Positions 24,838-35,226 are shown, counted from the stretch's first letter. The stretch is DNA of 64,000 nucleotides from an uncultured Bacteroidota bacterium (GCA_903887415.1 CAISPO010000042.1:1-64000), one strand, 5' to 3'. Translations and numbers: made by a program. Notes: a model not told the origin generated them from the sequence alone.

Positions 24838-27800
24838 CTAATGCTGTACTGTAAATCGGATAATTTTCTTCTGCCCTTCATCACCGGCAATGTTCATCAG
24901 GTAAACGCCGTCCGGTGTATTGTTCATATCGAAGGATTTGTTCAGTCTATTGTTTTGCACGGTTCCGTTATCACTGTATATAAGCTGGCCCAGCAAATTA
25001 TATATCTGGAAGGATACCTTGCTGATGTCTGTGTTCTGCATGTTACCCTGTATGCTGAAGCTGCCGTTGTTCGGGTTCGGGAAAAGATCTATGTTATCCA
25101 GCGCCGATGCAACATTTCCAACACCCACAGTCGCAGGATGCACCACCAATGTTCCCTGCACGAAATTAGGAACCGCGCAGGTCATATTAGATGTTACGGT
25201 TACAGTTACCGTATCGCGCTGTGTAACATTACTCAGTAAAAATGTGCTGAATGTAGCTCCCGGAACATCTACGCCATTTACCGACCACTGGTATGTGGGT
25301 GAAGCGCCTCCGGCATAAACATAGGCGGTGAACGAAACATTGTCGCCCATAGCCACATAGGTACCAGGAGAAGCGGTAATATTTACCAAAGGTGGACTGT
25401 CGATCACATCCATAATAAGCAAATTACTATTGGCATTCACCGGCGATGGACAGATAATATCGCTGGTCATGACACAGTAAACAGCTTCGCCGTTAATAAG
25501 CGTTGATGAAGCCCACGTTGGGGAGATAGCACCTACTACAGGCGATCCGCCCGCCATCCATTGATAGGAAGGAGAAACACCCCCGGTAATTGTTGCCGCT
25601 GTAAATGTCACTAAAGTACCGGCGCACACTGTATCGGTGGGGCTGGCGGTAATATTTACCGAAACGGGATTTACCGGGCTTACCACTACTGTAAAAGTAT
25701 TTGCGGCAGAGGGGCAGCCAGCCATAGTATCTGTAACCGTATAGACGCCTGCATTAGCACTGGTCACAGATAAAAGCACCGGGTTCTGTAAAGTTGATGT
25801 GAACCCGCCCGGTCCGCTCCAGTTGTACGTAACAAAAGCGCTGGTATCACTGTTAGCAAACAGATATACATTGCTGCCTACACAGCCGGGAGTTGTACCG
25901 CTGACTGATGGCGTAGGAGGCAGATCCTTATTCACAACAACATCTACAGTTGACGTGCTCGAGGGACAACCATTATGTGTGGTAACTACAGAGTAAGTAC
26001 CCGCATCGGAAGCGGTAACCCCTGTTCCTGAGAAGCCCGTATTGGTTGGGTTCTGCAAAAAGGAAGTAAACCCAGTGCCGCCGGCGCCCGAACCTGCAGG
26101 GCCTGTCCAGGTATAGCTGGTTATCGCATAAGGCGATGAATCGAACAAATAAAGTGTTGCGCCGACACATGTAGGCGTAGTAGCCGTAGCTGTGGTCGGG
26201 GGGAATGCAGCCACAATATTAATATCAAAGAAATCATCCGGAGACGTGAATGCGGGATTGCTGGAAACGATGCGCAGACGGTAGCCAGTGCCGCTGAGGC
26301 CCGCAGGGATAATACATGGTATGGAGCCGGATGCGCTGGAGGTAACAATACCCACGCTTGTTGGCGCGGCAAAGCTGCCGGTAGCATCAGAAAGTTGGAG
26401 TGTAAATGTATTACCCGGCTGGAAATTAAAGTTGGTGGTATAGTTCACCAGAAAATTACTGCCGGCACATACCAGGGTGTCATTGTATGGCTGGTTTATG
26501 GCAACAAGAGTATCCGTTTTGAATTTGGCCGTAAATGCGTCATAAGTGCCGCCGCCATAAACGGTCTGCTGTGTGCCTGCTGTAGCAATGCCAGCAGTAC
26601 TGGCTGTATATCCTGCTATCACAAGCTCATCGTTTGTGAGGTCGCAGGCAATACCATTTGCGTTGTCATAGAACAGGCCGCCGTAATAAGTACCCCATAT
26701 GCGCTGGCCAAGAAGATTGAATTTGGCGACATACGCATCGTAATCACCGCCAATCGCAGGCTGGTAGCTACCGGTAGTAGCGATTCCCCCGGAACTGAAG
26801 GTAGCGCCCGCGATAGCAATATTGTTAAAAAGATCAAAACATACTCCCTGTCCGTAATCAACAGAGCTGCCGCCATAGTATGTGCTCCATGTTTCTGCAC
26901 CAGTCGAAGTGAAATAGGCGACGAAGGCATCCTGCAGGCCGCCTCCATTTATGGGTTGCGCTGCTTTGGCTGTAGCTATTCCGGTAAGGCTGCTTGTGTT
27001 GCCTGTTATGGCAATAGCGCTGGTTGTGGGGTTGCAGGCAATGCTGTTACCTTGTTCCAGGCCTTCTCCGCCATAATAAGTAGCCCAGTTAAGTGCCCCA
27101 ACGAGAGAGAATTGTGCGATGAACGCATCATTAGTACCATTTAATGCAGGTTGGAAAGCAGTTGCAGTAGCTATCCCGACAATGCTGCTGGTTTGCCCGG
27201 TAACTATCACGTTGTTGGCAACATCACACGCCAGGGCGAGGCCTTCTTCCTGTGCTGTGCCACCAAAATAAGTTGACCATGATATCGCGCCGCTTGGAGT
27301 GAACCTCGCCACAAAAGCATCCGTAGAACCGCTAATAGCTGTTTGGTATGCGCCCGCGGTAGATACCAGTGTTGCGCTGGCGGTCTGCCCGGTTATATAA
27401 ACATCACCAGCTGCATCACAAGCCACACCATAAATGAAGTCGTCGGCTGTACCGCCATAAAAAGTGCACCATGTGCGTACGCCTGTTGCGCCTGCAAACT
27501 TTATCAGGAATCCGTCATTGCCACCATTGTTTGCTCCATGATAAGCTCCTCCTGTTGTTAATCCTGTTGCCGCAGAAGTAGTGAAACCAGCGAGATACAC
27601 ATTTGGGGTAGCAGCGTTGTCAACAGCTATACAGGTACCCTGGTCGTTCCCAGTGCCGCCAAAGTAGGTAGCGAACATACGAACACCCAAAGCACTGTAC
27701 TTGATCATGAATGCATCATAATTTACACCTGCAGCGTGGTTTTGCTGAAAAGTGCCTGCAGTGCCAAGGCCGGTGCTTGCAGTGTAGCCGCCCACGTACG

Positions 27801-28611
27801 TAAGGCCGCCTGCAATAGTTTTTACCGAGGTAGCCACATCTTCATTGGCGCCGCCATAATAAGTGCTCCACAACAGGTAGGGGTCTATGGTAAGCGATCC
27901 GCGATAATCGCCTGTTTCAAAACTAACAATATTTCCGTTCAGCTTAAAAGAAGAAGCAACCTCCTTATGGGAGCCTGTTTCATAAGCATATGGTTTTTTC
28001 TCTTTCACAATGCCCATCGGCGTTTCGGCAGATATACTGCCATCTTCTGTTATGCTGAGTTTGGCAGCGCCTTCATACGACAACTTTATTTTGCTGGCAT
28101 CACCTCCTTCACGCACCACAAAATCATACTCCACATTATTGTCTTTTACATACAGCACCCAGTCAATGTTGGGGTAAACATTTTTATAAATGACCTTGTT
28201 AAAAGAATGTGCTGTAAAGCCATTATCATTTGCCGACTGGTAGTAATTCTCATAATACTCTTGCTCGTCTGCTGAAATTACTTTGGCACCAGGATTGGCG
28301 CCAATCAGCGTCACGCCCATATTATAAGTAGTGAACTTCAGGGTAGCAGCTGTGTTGCCCTCTGTTTTTATGAACTGATAGTGCAGGCTACCATTACCCA
28401 CATACAGGTTCATGCCTGGGGTGGAGAGCTTGTATTGCACATCATATCTCGGGTTGTTATTATCATCCTTTACCTGGCCTTTGTTCTCGATGAACGACAG
28501 TGGCTTAGACAGCCCCTGCCCGGCATTTATTTTGCTATCCTTCGCCATTAGCGACATTGATAGAAAACAACAAAAAAGGAGGGAACAGGATTTTGTACCA
28601 CTTAAATACAT
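24838..28611 (-). CDS. Giant T9SS type A surface protein with SBBP beta-propeller and Ig-like repeats
   Basis: 1257 residues. It starts with a signal-like segment (MYLSGTKSCSLLFCCFLSMS) and an N-terminal conserved domain seen before SBBP propellers (FIENKGQVKDD, YDVQYKLSTPGMNLYVG; about residues 35-260, DUF7948-like). Then come eight or so SBBP beta-propeller repeats of about 55 residues (units such as WSTYYGGANEDVATSV, VYLAGFTTS, DAFVARFTPSG). After residue 720 there are Ig-like or PKD-like modules, several carrying YNWSGPGGFTSTLQNP-like units. The end has the type A sorting signal (DLFPNPNNGSFSI, YNLLGQLIY, DGVYLMNI). It should be exported and anchored at the surface. No catalytic residues are seen. 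Confidence 0.92.
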   Translation of the reverse strand: MYLSGTKSCSLLFCCFLSMSLMAKDSKINAGQGLSKPLSFIENKGQVKDDNNNPRYDVQYKLSTPGMNLYVGNGSLHYQFIKTEGNTAATLKFTTYNMGVTLIGANPGAKVISADEQEYYENYYQSANDNGFTAHSFNKVIYKNVYPNIDWVLYVKDNNVEYDFVVREGGDASKIKLSYEGAAKLSITEDGSISAETPMGIVKEKKPYAYETGSHKEVASSFKLNGNIVSFETGDYRGSLTIDPYLLWSTYYGGANEDVATSVKTIAGGLTYVGGYTASTGLGTAGTFQQNHAAGVNYDAFMIKYSALGVRMFATYFGGTGNDQGTCIAVDNAATPNVYLAGFTTSAATGLTTGGAYHGANNGGNDGFLIKFAGATGVRTWCTFYGGTADDFIYGVACDAAGDVYITGQTASATLVSTAGAYQTAISGSTDAFVARFTPSGAISWSTYFGGTAQEEGLALACDVANNVIVTGQTSSIVGIATATAFQPALNGTNDAFIAQFSLVGALNWATYYGGEGLEQGNSIACNPTTSAIAITGNTSSLTGIATAKAAQPINGGGLQDAFVAYFTSTGAETWSTYYGGSSVDYGQGVCFDLFNNIAIAGATFSSGGIATTGSYQPAIGGDYDAYVAKFNLLGQRIWGTYYGGLFYDNANGIACDLTNDELVIAGYTASTAGIATAGTQQTVYGGGTYDAFTAKFKTDTLVAINQPYNDTLVCAGSNFLVNYTTNFNFQPGNTFTLQLSDATGSFAAPTSVGIVTSSASGSIPCIIPAGLSGTGYRLRIVSSNPAFTSPDDFFDINIVAAFPPTTATATTPTCVGATLYLFDSSPYAITSYTWTGPAGSGAGGTGFTSFLQNPTNTGFSGTGVTASDAGTYSVVTTHNGCPSSTSTVDVVVNKDLPPTPSVSGTTPGCVGSNVYLFANSDTSAFVTYNWSGPGGFTSTLQNPVLLSVTSANAGVYTVTDTMAGCPSAANTFTVVVSPVNPVSVNITASPTDTVCAGTLVTFTAATITGGVSPSYQWMAGGSPVVGAISPTWASSTLINGEAVYCVMTSDIICPSPVNANSNLLIMDVIDSPPLVNITASPGTYVAMGDNVSFTAYVYAGGASPTYQWSVNGVDVPGATFSTFLLSNVTQRDTVTVTVTSNMTCAVPNFVQGTLVVHPATVGVGNVASALDNIDLFPNPNNGSFSIQGNMQNTDISKVSFQIYNLLGQLIYSDNGTVQNNRLNKSFDMNNTPDGVYLMNIAGDEGQKKIIRFTVQH

Positions 28612-28708
28612 ATTCAGATATTTATTTGTTAATTATACAGACTGCAATGTAAGAATTATATCAGAAATCAGGAAGTTTTTTGCCATGTCATTATTAACCT
28701 GTCAAATC

Positions 28709-29164
28709 TCATTTCATCAGGGTTACGGTCATTTCCCGTTCTGCAGCACTTTTTGACGCGATACTTATCCACAAATAAGGCTTACGAAGCAGCTCCCTGG
28801 CTTTTTCCGGCCACTCTACAAAGCACCTTGCCCTGCCGCCCTCTGCCTCCAGCAGGCAGTCTTCCATGCCGGCATTTACTGCCTCTGCACTGTCCTTTAG
28901 CCGGTACCAGTCCAGGTGGTAGATCGTGCTGTCATTACTGCCTTCCCTGAAATGATATTCGTTTATCAGTGCAAAAGTAGGGCTGCTCACTGTATCCTCC
29001 ACATGCAGATAGTCGCACAAGTGGTGAATAAACGTAGTTTTACCCGCGCCCAGGTCTCCGCTGAATGCGAAAATACGGTAGGCAGATAACGTCTCCCAGA
29101 ACTGTATAGCGGCTTTGTCTATATCAGATAATGTATAAGATTTTTTAAACAATACCTCGTCCAT
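28709..29164 (-). CDS. tsaE: tRNA N6-threonylcarbamoyladenosine biosynthesis ATPase TsaE
   Basis: An essential P-loop ATPase that works with TsaB, TsaC and TsaD to make t6A at position 37 of ANN-decoding tRNAs. Walker A is FSGDLGAGKTTF (Lys42 from the start at 29164). The family motifs SSPTFALINEY and YHLDWYRLKD follow, then FVEWPEKA, the Walker B-like strand. About 151 residues is the normal size. The ATG at 29164 (MDEVLFKKSY) is favoured over 29215, which would add 17 unrelated residues. tsaB and tsaD are not in the window. Confidence 0.92.
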   Translation of the reverse strand: MDEVLFKKSYTLSDIDKAAIQFWETLSAYRIFAFSGDLGAGKTTFIHHLCDYLHVEDTVSSPTFALINEYHFREGSNDSTIYHLDWYRLKDSAEAVNAGMEDCLLEAEGGRARCFVEWPEKARELLRKPYLWISIASKSAAEREMTVTLMK

Positions 29165-29303
29165 TTGACTGCTAAGATACAAGCATTGATGTTTCGAAAT
29201 ATCTGCACGCATCACCTTCCGATAAATTTATTAACTTTATTATCCTAATAATTTACGATTCGCTTAACCTTACGGATACCTATACCTTTCATATACGCAC
29301 AGA

Positions 29304-31565
29304 ATGAAAAACCGTGTTGCTTTATTGTTTGTTTTTACGGCTCTGTTCAATTCTTATTTTTTGGCTGCACAGAGTCTTTGGCGCCTTACTGATCCTGAAC
29401 GATTACCAAAAACTGCGCAAACTGTACATGCATCGCACTTTCTGGTTTATACAGCCGATGAAGCTACACTGGTGCAGCAGCTCAATACTCTTTCGGAAAA
29501 ATATGAGGGAGCCCAGATAATAGAGCTCCCGTTGCCGGATGGCTCTTTCAGGCAATTCAAAATATGGAAAACTCCGATACTCCCCGGCAAACTTGCAGCT
29601 AAGTATCCTGAACTGATGACATTTACAGGGGAAGCTATTGACGACCCACGGGTTACTACCAAGCTGGACATTACCCTCTACGGCTTTCACGCCATGATAT
29701 TTGACGGCAGCAATACTTCATTTGTTGACCCTTATAACAAACAACACGATGGCAGCTACATGGTCCATTATAAGAGGGAGGAGACCAAAGAACCGAAGGA
29801 CAGGATGAAATGTGCCTTCACCCATGACTTTCGTACTAACGGCCGGGAAACAAACAGGGAACAAAAAAAGTCATCCAGAACTGCCAACGGTTACGAACTG
29901 CGCAGTTATCGCCTTGCCCTGGCATGTGATCATTTTTATGCACAGGCAGCTACGGGCCTCTCCGAACCAACAATTGCGGAGGTATTGAGTAAAATGATCA
30001 CTTCGATGAACCGTATTAACGGCGTATATGAGCGCGAACTGTCTGTGACTATGGTGTTTGCGGATAATGAGGACACGTTGATCTGGGATGCAGACACCAG
30101 CGCTGTGAATGGCCCTGATCCCTACCGAAATATTGATGGTGATGCATCGCAGTGCCTTACGGTCAATCAGAGGGTGTGTGACACCCGTATAGGAGATACC
30201 AACTATGATATAGGCCATGTGTTTACGACTGGCGCAGGAGGCTTGTCGCAGGTGGGCGTCACATGCGGTACGGGTTACAAAGCGCAAAGCGTCACCGGCC
30301 AGCCCGATCCCGTGGGCGATGGTTTTGACATAGATTATGTGGCGCATGAAATGGGGCACGAATATGGCGCCGATCATCCTTTCAACAGTTCTGACGGCAA
30401 TTGCGGCGGTGATAATCTAAATCCTCCTACAGCTTACGAACCGGGCAGCGGATCTACTATTATGGCCTATGCCGGAATCTGTAGCCCCGATGACCTGCAG
30501 CCCCACAGCGATGCCTACTTTCACTCCATTAGCCTGGAGCAGATACAGAACTATATCACTACACTTGGCGATGGCTGTGCAGTAAAGACCGCCACTGGGA
30601 ACAAACTGGTGGCAACGCCATCCTTCACGGCATCTTATACCATTCCCTATCTCACTCCTTTTGAAATTATTGGCCCGGCAGCTACAGACTCGGTCATGGA
30701 TACTTCTGTTACCTACTGCTGGGAACAGTGGAACCTGGGCGACGTAGGCGAGTCTTTGGTAAACACGCACCAATATGGCCCCATTTTCCGTTCCTACACA
30801 CCTGTAAAATCTGCTACCCGCATATTCCCGAGAAACGGCCTGGTGCTCTCCGGCGTTTTAAGCGATGCAGGTATAGAAGACGCAGAAGGAGAGAAGGCCC
30901 CTGACGTAGCCCGCTTCCTCACTTTTCACGTTACCCTGCGCGACATATATCAGGGCAATGGCTGCTTCCTCATTCCGGACGACACCGTTCATCTTGATGC
31001 GATCAATACCGGAGAGGGGTTTAAAGTCACCAGCCAGAATACTTCCGGCCTTTACTACATTGGCAGCAGCCCCGAAACAATAACCTGGAATGTTGTGGGC
31101 ACTAATACTTCGCCGATTAACACTTCCGCTGTTGACATTTATATGTCTGCCGATGGCGGGAATACATGGCAGTACCATATAGGCACGTTCCCAAACACCG
31201 GCTCTGCTGTTATCACACTTCCCAACCCTGATACAGACCTCCATGCGGCACGTATAAAAGTGAAAGGGCACGGCAATGTATTTTTTAATGTAAACAGCGC
31301 TGATTTTACCGTCACCCACAGCCTTACTTCTGATACCGATATTGTTATCTATCCCGTACCCACCCATACTGTACTCCGTATGTTTGGCGGCAATAAGGGG
31401 ACACTGCAAGGAGCTATCTACAACACCTTGGGCCAGCAGGTATGGAAAGGCCAGATAGACGGCGAAACAGATATCCCCGTAGCTCTATGGGCGCGCGGGA
31501 TCTATTTCGTAAAAACTATTGATATAAAGAACCGGCATACGGTCAAGAAAATTGTGGTGGAGTAA
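29304..31565 (+). CDS. Secreted reprolysin-type metalloprotease, T9SS type A
   Basis: 753 residues. Signal peptide MKNRVALLFVFTALFNSYF then LAAQ. A propeptide is followed by a metzincin domain with HEMGHEYGADH (His348, Glu349, His352 and His358), the extended zinc site of M12B/reprolysin-like proteases. The Met-turn is seen in STIMAYAG and a Ca-site-like DxxD segment precedes it. Ser/Thr-rich and Ig-like modules (about residues 430-670) follow, and the end is a type A sorting domain (DIVIYPVPTHTVLRM, IYNTLGQQVWKG, ALWARGIYFVKT). It is a surface or extracellular protease for nutrient or matrix protein breakdown. It is divergent from tsaE. Confidence 0.93.
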   Translation: MKNRVALLFVFTALFNSYFLAAQSLWRLTDPERLPKTAQTVHASHFLVYTADEATLVQQLNTLSEKYEGAQIIELPLPDGSFRQFKIWKTPILPGKLAAKYPELMTFTGEAIDDPRVTTKLDITLYGFHAMIFDGSNTSFVDPYNKQHDGSYMVHYKREETKEPKDRMKCAFTHDFRTNGRETNREQKKSSRTANGYELRSYRLALACDHFYAQAATGLSEPTIAEVLSKMITSMNRINGVYERELSVTMVFADNEDTLIWDADTSAVNGPDPYRNIDGDASQCLTVNQRVCDTRIGDTNYDIGHVFTTGAGGLSQVGVTCGTGYKAQSVTGQPDPVGDGFDIDYVAHEMGHEYGADHPFNSSDGNCGGDNLNPPTAYEPGSGSTIMAYAGICSPDDLQPHSDAYFHSISLEQIQNYITTLGDGCAVKTATGNKLVATPSFTASYTIPYLTPFEIIGPAATDSVMDTSVTYCWEQWNLGDVGESLVNTHQYGPIFRSYTPVKSATRIFPRNGLVLSGVLSDAGIEDAEGEKAPDVARFLTFHVTLRDIYQGNGCFLIPDDTVHLDAINTGEGFKVTSQNTSGLYYIGSSPETITWNVVGTNTSPINTSAVDIYMSADGGNTWQYHIGTFPNTGSAVITLPNPDTDLHAARIKVKGHGNVFFNVNSADFTVTHSLTSDTDIVIYPVPTHTVLRMFGGNKGTLQGAIYNTLGQQVWKGQIDGETDIPVALWARGIYFVKTIDIKNRHTVKKIVVE

Positions 31566-31580
31566 CTACACCAAAAATAC

Positions 31581-31609
31581 GCGGAGACGTTGCATAGCAA
31601 CGTCTCCGC
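31581..31609. terminator. GAGACG palindrome between convergent genes
   Basis: GCGGAGACGTTGC (31581-31593), loop ATA, then its exact complement (31597-31609). It resembles the GTAGAGACG...CGTCTCTAC repeat family of Bacteroidota and lies between the stops of the protease and the NHL protein. It may serve as a bidirectional terminator. Confidence 0.7.
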
Positions 31610-31634
31610 AAAATAAATCAACAATCCCCGTTAA

Positions 31635-33773
31635 TTACTCTATCACTATCTTCCCGCTCATACTGTTAGTCGCGGTCGCAGCATTCAGCAAATAAATACC
31701 TGCCGGCATATTCAGCGAAGCGTCTATTGGCTGGTTGGTAGCGCCGGTGAACTCTTTCAGTTTTGCTCCGGTTATACTGGTAATTGTAACGGTCACCTGC
31801 TCATTTTTAGAAGAGGATACTGTTACCGTGAAATTATCCTTTGCAGGGTTAGGCATCACCACCAGTTTATCCGCGCTTGCAGATGTGTTGCTTACTCCGG
31901 TAGTTACCTCAGAAACCGTAAAGCTAAAGTAGGTGTTCGCTGTACCGCAGGAATTAGTAACTGAATAAACAATTGAATCGGTGCCGGGAGCCACTCCATA
32001 TACCAGGCCTGCACCAGTTACTGTGGAAACCGAAGTATTGGTTGTACTCCATACGCCGCTGCCTGTAGCGCTGACATTAGATAGCGTTGTAGAGCCGCCC
32101 GCATTAATATTGTTGCTGCCTGTTATGCTGCCTGCATTTGGAGTACCATCGATTGTGATAAGTGATGTAGCAGTTAAGGTACATCCATAAGCAATGGTTA
32201 CTGTATAGTAAATGGTGTCAACACCCACCGACAGGCCTGTTACATTACCGAATGAGTCCACAGATGCATAACCATAGGACGCAGACCAGGCACCACCAGG
32301 TATCGACTCGGTAAACAGTGTTGCGGACCCCATGCAAATGGCGGTACTACCGGATATTGCGCCAGGACTAGCAGTGCTGACAGACACATAGATAGTTATC
32401 ACATCGGATGTTGCGCCGTTAGAAACCATGACTTTGAAAGAATCGTTACCGGTATAACCTGCGGTAGCTGTGTAATATAGACCGTTTGTGGTCGTCAGAC
32501 TGTCTGTACCTTTGGAATGAGCTGTATAAGGGAACCCTGACAATGCGCCATTTGCAGGTGCGGTGAGCACAGTAAATGTTTCAACCTCGCCAAGTATGTT
32601 GTTTGTTATGGCCATTTGGGTGTCTATAGAAAAAGCGGCTCCGCTACAAGCATTAATAGATTGCCCTGCCCCATAAGCAAACGAAGGTGTGCTGGAGAGC
32701 TGGATCAGTTTCCGTACACGGTTATTATTATAATCTGCTACAACTACACGTTGTGAACCATCAATAAACAGACCATGAGGCTCATCCATCCAGGAGTTAA
32801 GTGAGTTCAAGTTATCCAAAAAAGCATCAATGCCAAAGTTGCCGCCAACGTAATTAATAGAATCGGTAGTAATATCTATTTTCCTGCAGGAGCAACTTTC
32901 TTCGCAGCAGTAAAGATTCCCGGCTGCGTCAAGGCACATCCCTGTTATGCTTCCCAACCAGGCATTAATAGCAAGAACGCCTGTTACATCGCTAGACGTC
33001 ATGCTGCCGGCAAACGTGGTGATGACACCTGTTGTACCGTTGATCTTTCTAATGACCATAGCATTGGTGCTCACATATGACGTAACACCGCCGGAATAGC
33101 CTTCGCCCTGATCCGCAATATAAACATCGCCTGCCGCATTAACACAAACAAACAGCGGCACTCCAAGTGTTGCAGATAAGCATGAGCCGCCATCACCGGT
33201 ATAGCCGGAAACTCCGGTACCGGCAATCGTATTGATAATGCCTGTTGCTGCAGCTACCACTCTTACACGGTTATTGACACCGTCGGCTATGTACAGATTG
33301 CCTGCCGCATCGAGACATAGCCCCAACTGGCCCTGGATCATCGCCGCCGTCGCAGGGCCGCCGTCGCCTGAATAGCCAGCAATTCCTGTTCCCGCGACTG
33401 TAGTAATTACACCACTGGACAGATTCATTTTTTTAATAGCACCCGTGGTAGAAAAATACAAATTGGACGTTGTAGCGTCCATGCACATATAGTATGGCGT
33501 TATGGTACTCTCCACCGTAGTAATTACGCCGGTGGTCGCTGCTATTTTTCTTATACTATTATTGCCATTATCAGCAACATATACGTTGCCAGCAGCATCC
33601 GGGCACACATCAGTAGGGCCGTTTAGCGCAGCATATAGGCCTGTACTGCCATCGCCGGTATAGCCGGGGGCTCCATTACCTGCTATAGTTACAGTTATTC
33701 TTTGCGCGTGTGCACTGCCACAGGCAACTACAGACAATGCAAGACTGAATATAAGCGTAGAAAATTTTCTCAT
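31635..33773 (-). CDS. NHL-repeat secreted protein, T9SS type A
   Basis: 712 residues. Signal peptide MRKFSTLIFSLALSVVACGSA. About residues 30-360 carry NHL-type propeller blades (GNVYVADNGNNSIRKI, AGNLYIADGVNNRVRVVAA, ITTVAGTGIAGYSGDGGPAT). Then come a cadherin-like or Ig-like segment and glycine-rich repeats, ending in the sorting domain (LVVMPNPAKDNFTVTV, ITSITGAKLKEF, MPAGIYLLNA). The function is not known; propellers of this kind often bind proteins or sugars. It converges with the protease gene. The lipoprotein-like Cys in VACGS is not placed as a lipobox. Confidence 0.88.
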   Translation of the reverse strand: MRKFSTLIFSLALSVVACGSAHAQRITVTIAGNGAPGYTGDGSTGLYAALNGPTDVCPDAAGNVYVADNGNNSIRKIAATTGVITTVESTITPYYMCMDATTSNLYFSTTGAIKKMNLSSGVITTVAGTGIAGYSGDGGPATAAMIQGQLGLCLDAAGNLYIADGVNNRVRVVAAATGIINTIAGTGVSGYTGDGGSCLSATLGVPLFVCVNAAGDVYIADQGEGYSGGVTSYVSTNAMVIRKINGTTGVITTFAGSMTSSDVTGVLAINAWLGSITGMCLDAAGNLYCCEESCSCRKIDITTDSINYVGGNFGIDAFLDNLNSLNSWMDEPHGLFIDGSQRVVVADYNNNRVRKLIQLSSTPSFAYGAGQSINACSGAAFSIDTQMAITNNILGEVETFTVLTAPANGALSGFPYTAHSKGTDSLTTTNGLYYTATAGYTGNDSFKVMVSNGATSDVITIYVSVSTASPGAISGSTAICMGSATLFTESIPGGAWSASYGYASVDSFGNVTGLSVGVDTIYYTVTIAYGCTLTATSLITIDGTPNAGSITGSNNINAGGSTTLSNVSATGSGVWSTTNTSVSTVTGAGLVYGVAPGTDSIVYSVTNSCGTANTYFSFTVSEVTTGVSNTSASADKLVVMPNPAKDNFTVTVSSSKNEQVTVTITSITGAKLKEFTGATNQPIDASLNMPAGIYLLNAATATNSMSGKIVIE

Positions 33774-33911
33774 AAAAGAAAGAATTAGTGTGTTTATAAA
33801 GAGGGGTACGATATATAGACACTAAAAATAATCATTTCGTTGGTATTTTCTAAAAATTAATATTCACCGAATTTCCGTATTAATCAGATATTAATGATTT
33901 CTGGAGAATTA

Positions 33912-34844
33912 TTACTTTGGCTTTGCTGTAGGATGCACTATAGCTTTTACCGCCCCCTCTACATCGGGGTGTTCAAATACAAAACCGGCCGCAACAATCT
34001 TATCAGCGCTTACTGTACAGCTTTTCAGCACCTCCGTGCTCATCTCGCCCAGCAATATTTTTAGTAATGCAGAAGGCACGTGTACCGGTATTCTAACACC
34101 ATGCTTCATAGAGGTAATAGTCTGTATCAGTTGCCTGTGAGATACGTGGCCGGGAGCTACTGCGTTATATATTCCGGCGATCTCGGTATGTTCTATTGCA
34201 AACAATATAAGCCGGGCAAGGTCATGCACTTCTATCCAGCTCACCACCTGCCCTCCGGAACCGAGAATAGGCGAAATACCATACACCATTGGGCCCGCAA
34301 GCTGTGGAAAAGCCCCGCTGCCCTTACCCAGCACAATGCCAAACCTCAATACTACCCTTCTTATATCGCTATTTAGCTTTTCAGATGCAGCTTCCCACAA
34401 CCGGCAGGTCTCGCCCAGGAAATCAGTTGCCGCAGGTGCATCTTCAGTAAATGAGTCCGAATAATGGTTATCTGCACCATAAAACCCTGTTGCTGAAGCA
34501 GTTATCAGCGCTTTGCAATTTGGTGCATATGCGTTCATGTGAGCGACGAGAAAACTCGTGCCTTTCACCCGGCTATCTCTTATTTCTCTCTTCCTTTTTT
34601 CGGTCCATCTCCTGTCCGCAATACCCTCGCCGGCAAGATTTACCATTATATCCACGCTTTTCACAGCCGCCAGATCACATGCCCCGTTTCCCGGGTTCCA
34701 GTGTGCATAGGAAATATGTTGCTTTTTCCGTCTTTTTGCGACGCCCGTAGTAAACACAACGACTTCATATCCCTTTCTTATCAGCAAGGCAGTGAGATGC
34801 CGCCCGATAAACCCTGTTCCGCCTGTTATTCCTACTTTTTTCAT
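33912..34844 (-). CDS. TIGR01777-family NAD-dependent epimerase-like protein
   Basis: 310 residues of the SDR39U1/YfcH family: an atypical short-chain dehydrogenase. The Rossmann fingerprint GITGGTGFIGRHLTALL is at residues 5-21, and INLAGEGIADRRWTEKRK-type text (MVNLAGEGIADRRWTEKRK) and SATGFYG (the YxxxK position is altered: SATGFYG lacks the usual catalytic pair) mark this subgroup, followed by a DUF1731 C-terminal domain (HVPSALLKILLGEMSTEVLKS). The physiological substrate of this family is unknown. The start ATG at 34844 fits the fingerprint position. It is on the minus strand with no operon partner. Confidence 0.9.
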   Translation of the reverse strand: MKKVGITGGTGFIGRHLTALLIRKGYEVVVFTTGVAKRRKKQHISYAHWNPGNGACDLAAVKSVDIMVNLAGEGIADRRWTEKRKREIRDSRVKGTSFLVAHMNAYAPNCKALITASATGFYGADNHYSDSFTEDAPAATDFLGETCRLWEAASEKLNSDIRRVVLRFGIVLGKGSGAFPQLAGPMVYGISPILGSGGQVVSWIEVHDLARLILFAIEHTEIAGIYNAVAPGHVSHRQLIQTITSMKHGVRIPVHVPSALLKILLGEMSTEVLKSCTVSADKIVAAGFVFEHPDVEGAVKAIVHPTAKPK

Positions 34845-34981
34845 AGAGTGAGTTCGTAGATTGTAAATATATAAACAAAAATCTAATTCATATCTACTAT
34901 TTTCAGCACATTAACATTATTTTTTATTTCCTATACAATAATCGGTCCGCTGCTGCGTTTTTTTGAAAACAACTTTTATCA

Positions 34982-35176
34982 ATGAACAAAACTTTACATA
35001 GAAAACTTACTGGAAAACACCTTTACGATCATACGCCCGCGATGGCGCATACCGGTGATGATGGGCAATATGGATTTGCCCACGAAATGGATATTCTGTA
35101 CGCCGCGGCCAAAGACCTGCTGCAGCCTCGCCCCCAGGCCATTGCCAATATCCTGAAGTTGGCAAAAAGTATCTGA
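34982..35176 (+). CDS. Small protein, unknown function
   Basis: 64 residues, MNKTLHRKLTGKHLYDHTPA followed by an acidic-Gly spacer and a helix (EMDILYAAAKDLLQPRPQAIANILKLAKSI). No family is recognised, but the gene has an independent transcript signal: a strong GC-rich hairpin follows the stop by about 20 bases and is followed by a T-rich stretch. The neighbours are on the other strand, so the hairpin cannot easily belong to them. The RPxxIxxIL end resembles tails of small Bacteroidota proteins. I consider it likely real. Confidence 0.6.
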   Translation: MNKTLHRKLTGKHLYDHTPAMAHTGDDGQYGFAHEMDILYAAAKDLLQPRPQAIANILKLAKSI

Positions 35177-35192
35177 GGATAAACGGTTTTGT

Positions 35193-35222
35193 TGCAGGGG
35201 GCAGGTTGTCCCCTGCATTGTT
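35193..35222 (+). terminator. Terminator of the small gene at 34982
   Basis: TGCAGGGG (35193-35200), 9-base loop, CCCCTGCA (35210-35217), then TTGTTATTAT. Confidence 0.7.
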
Positions 35223-35226
35223 ATTA

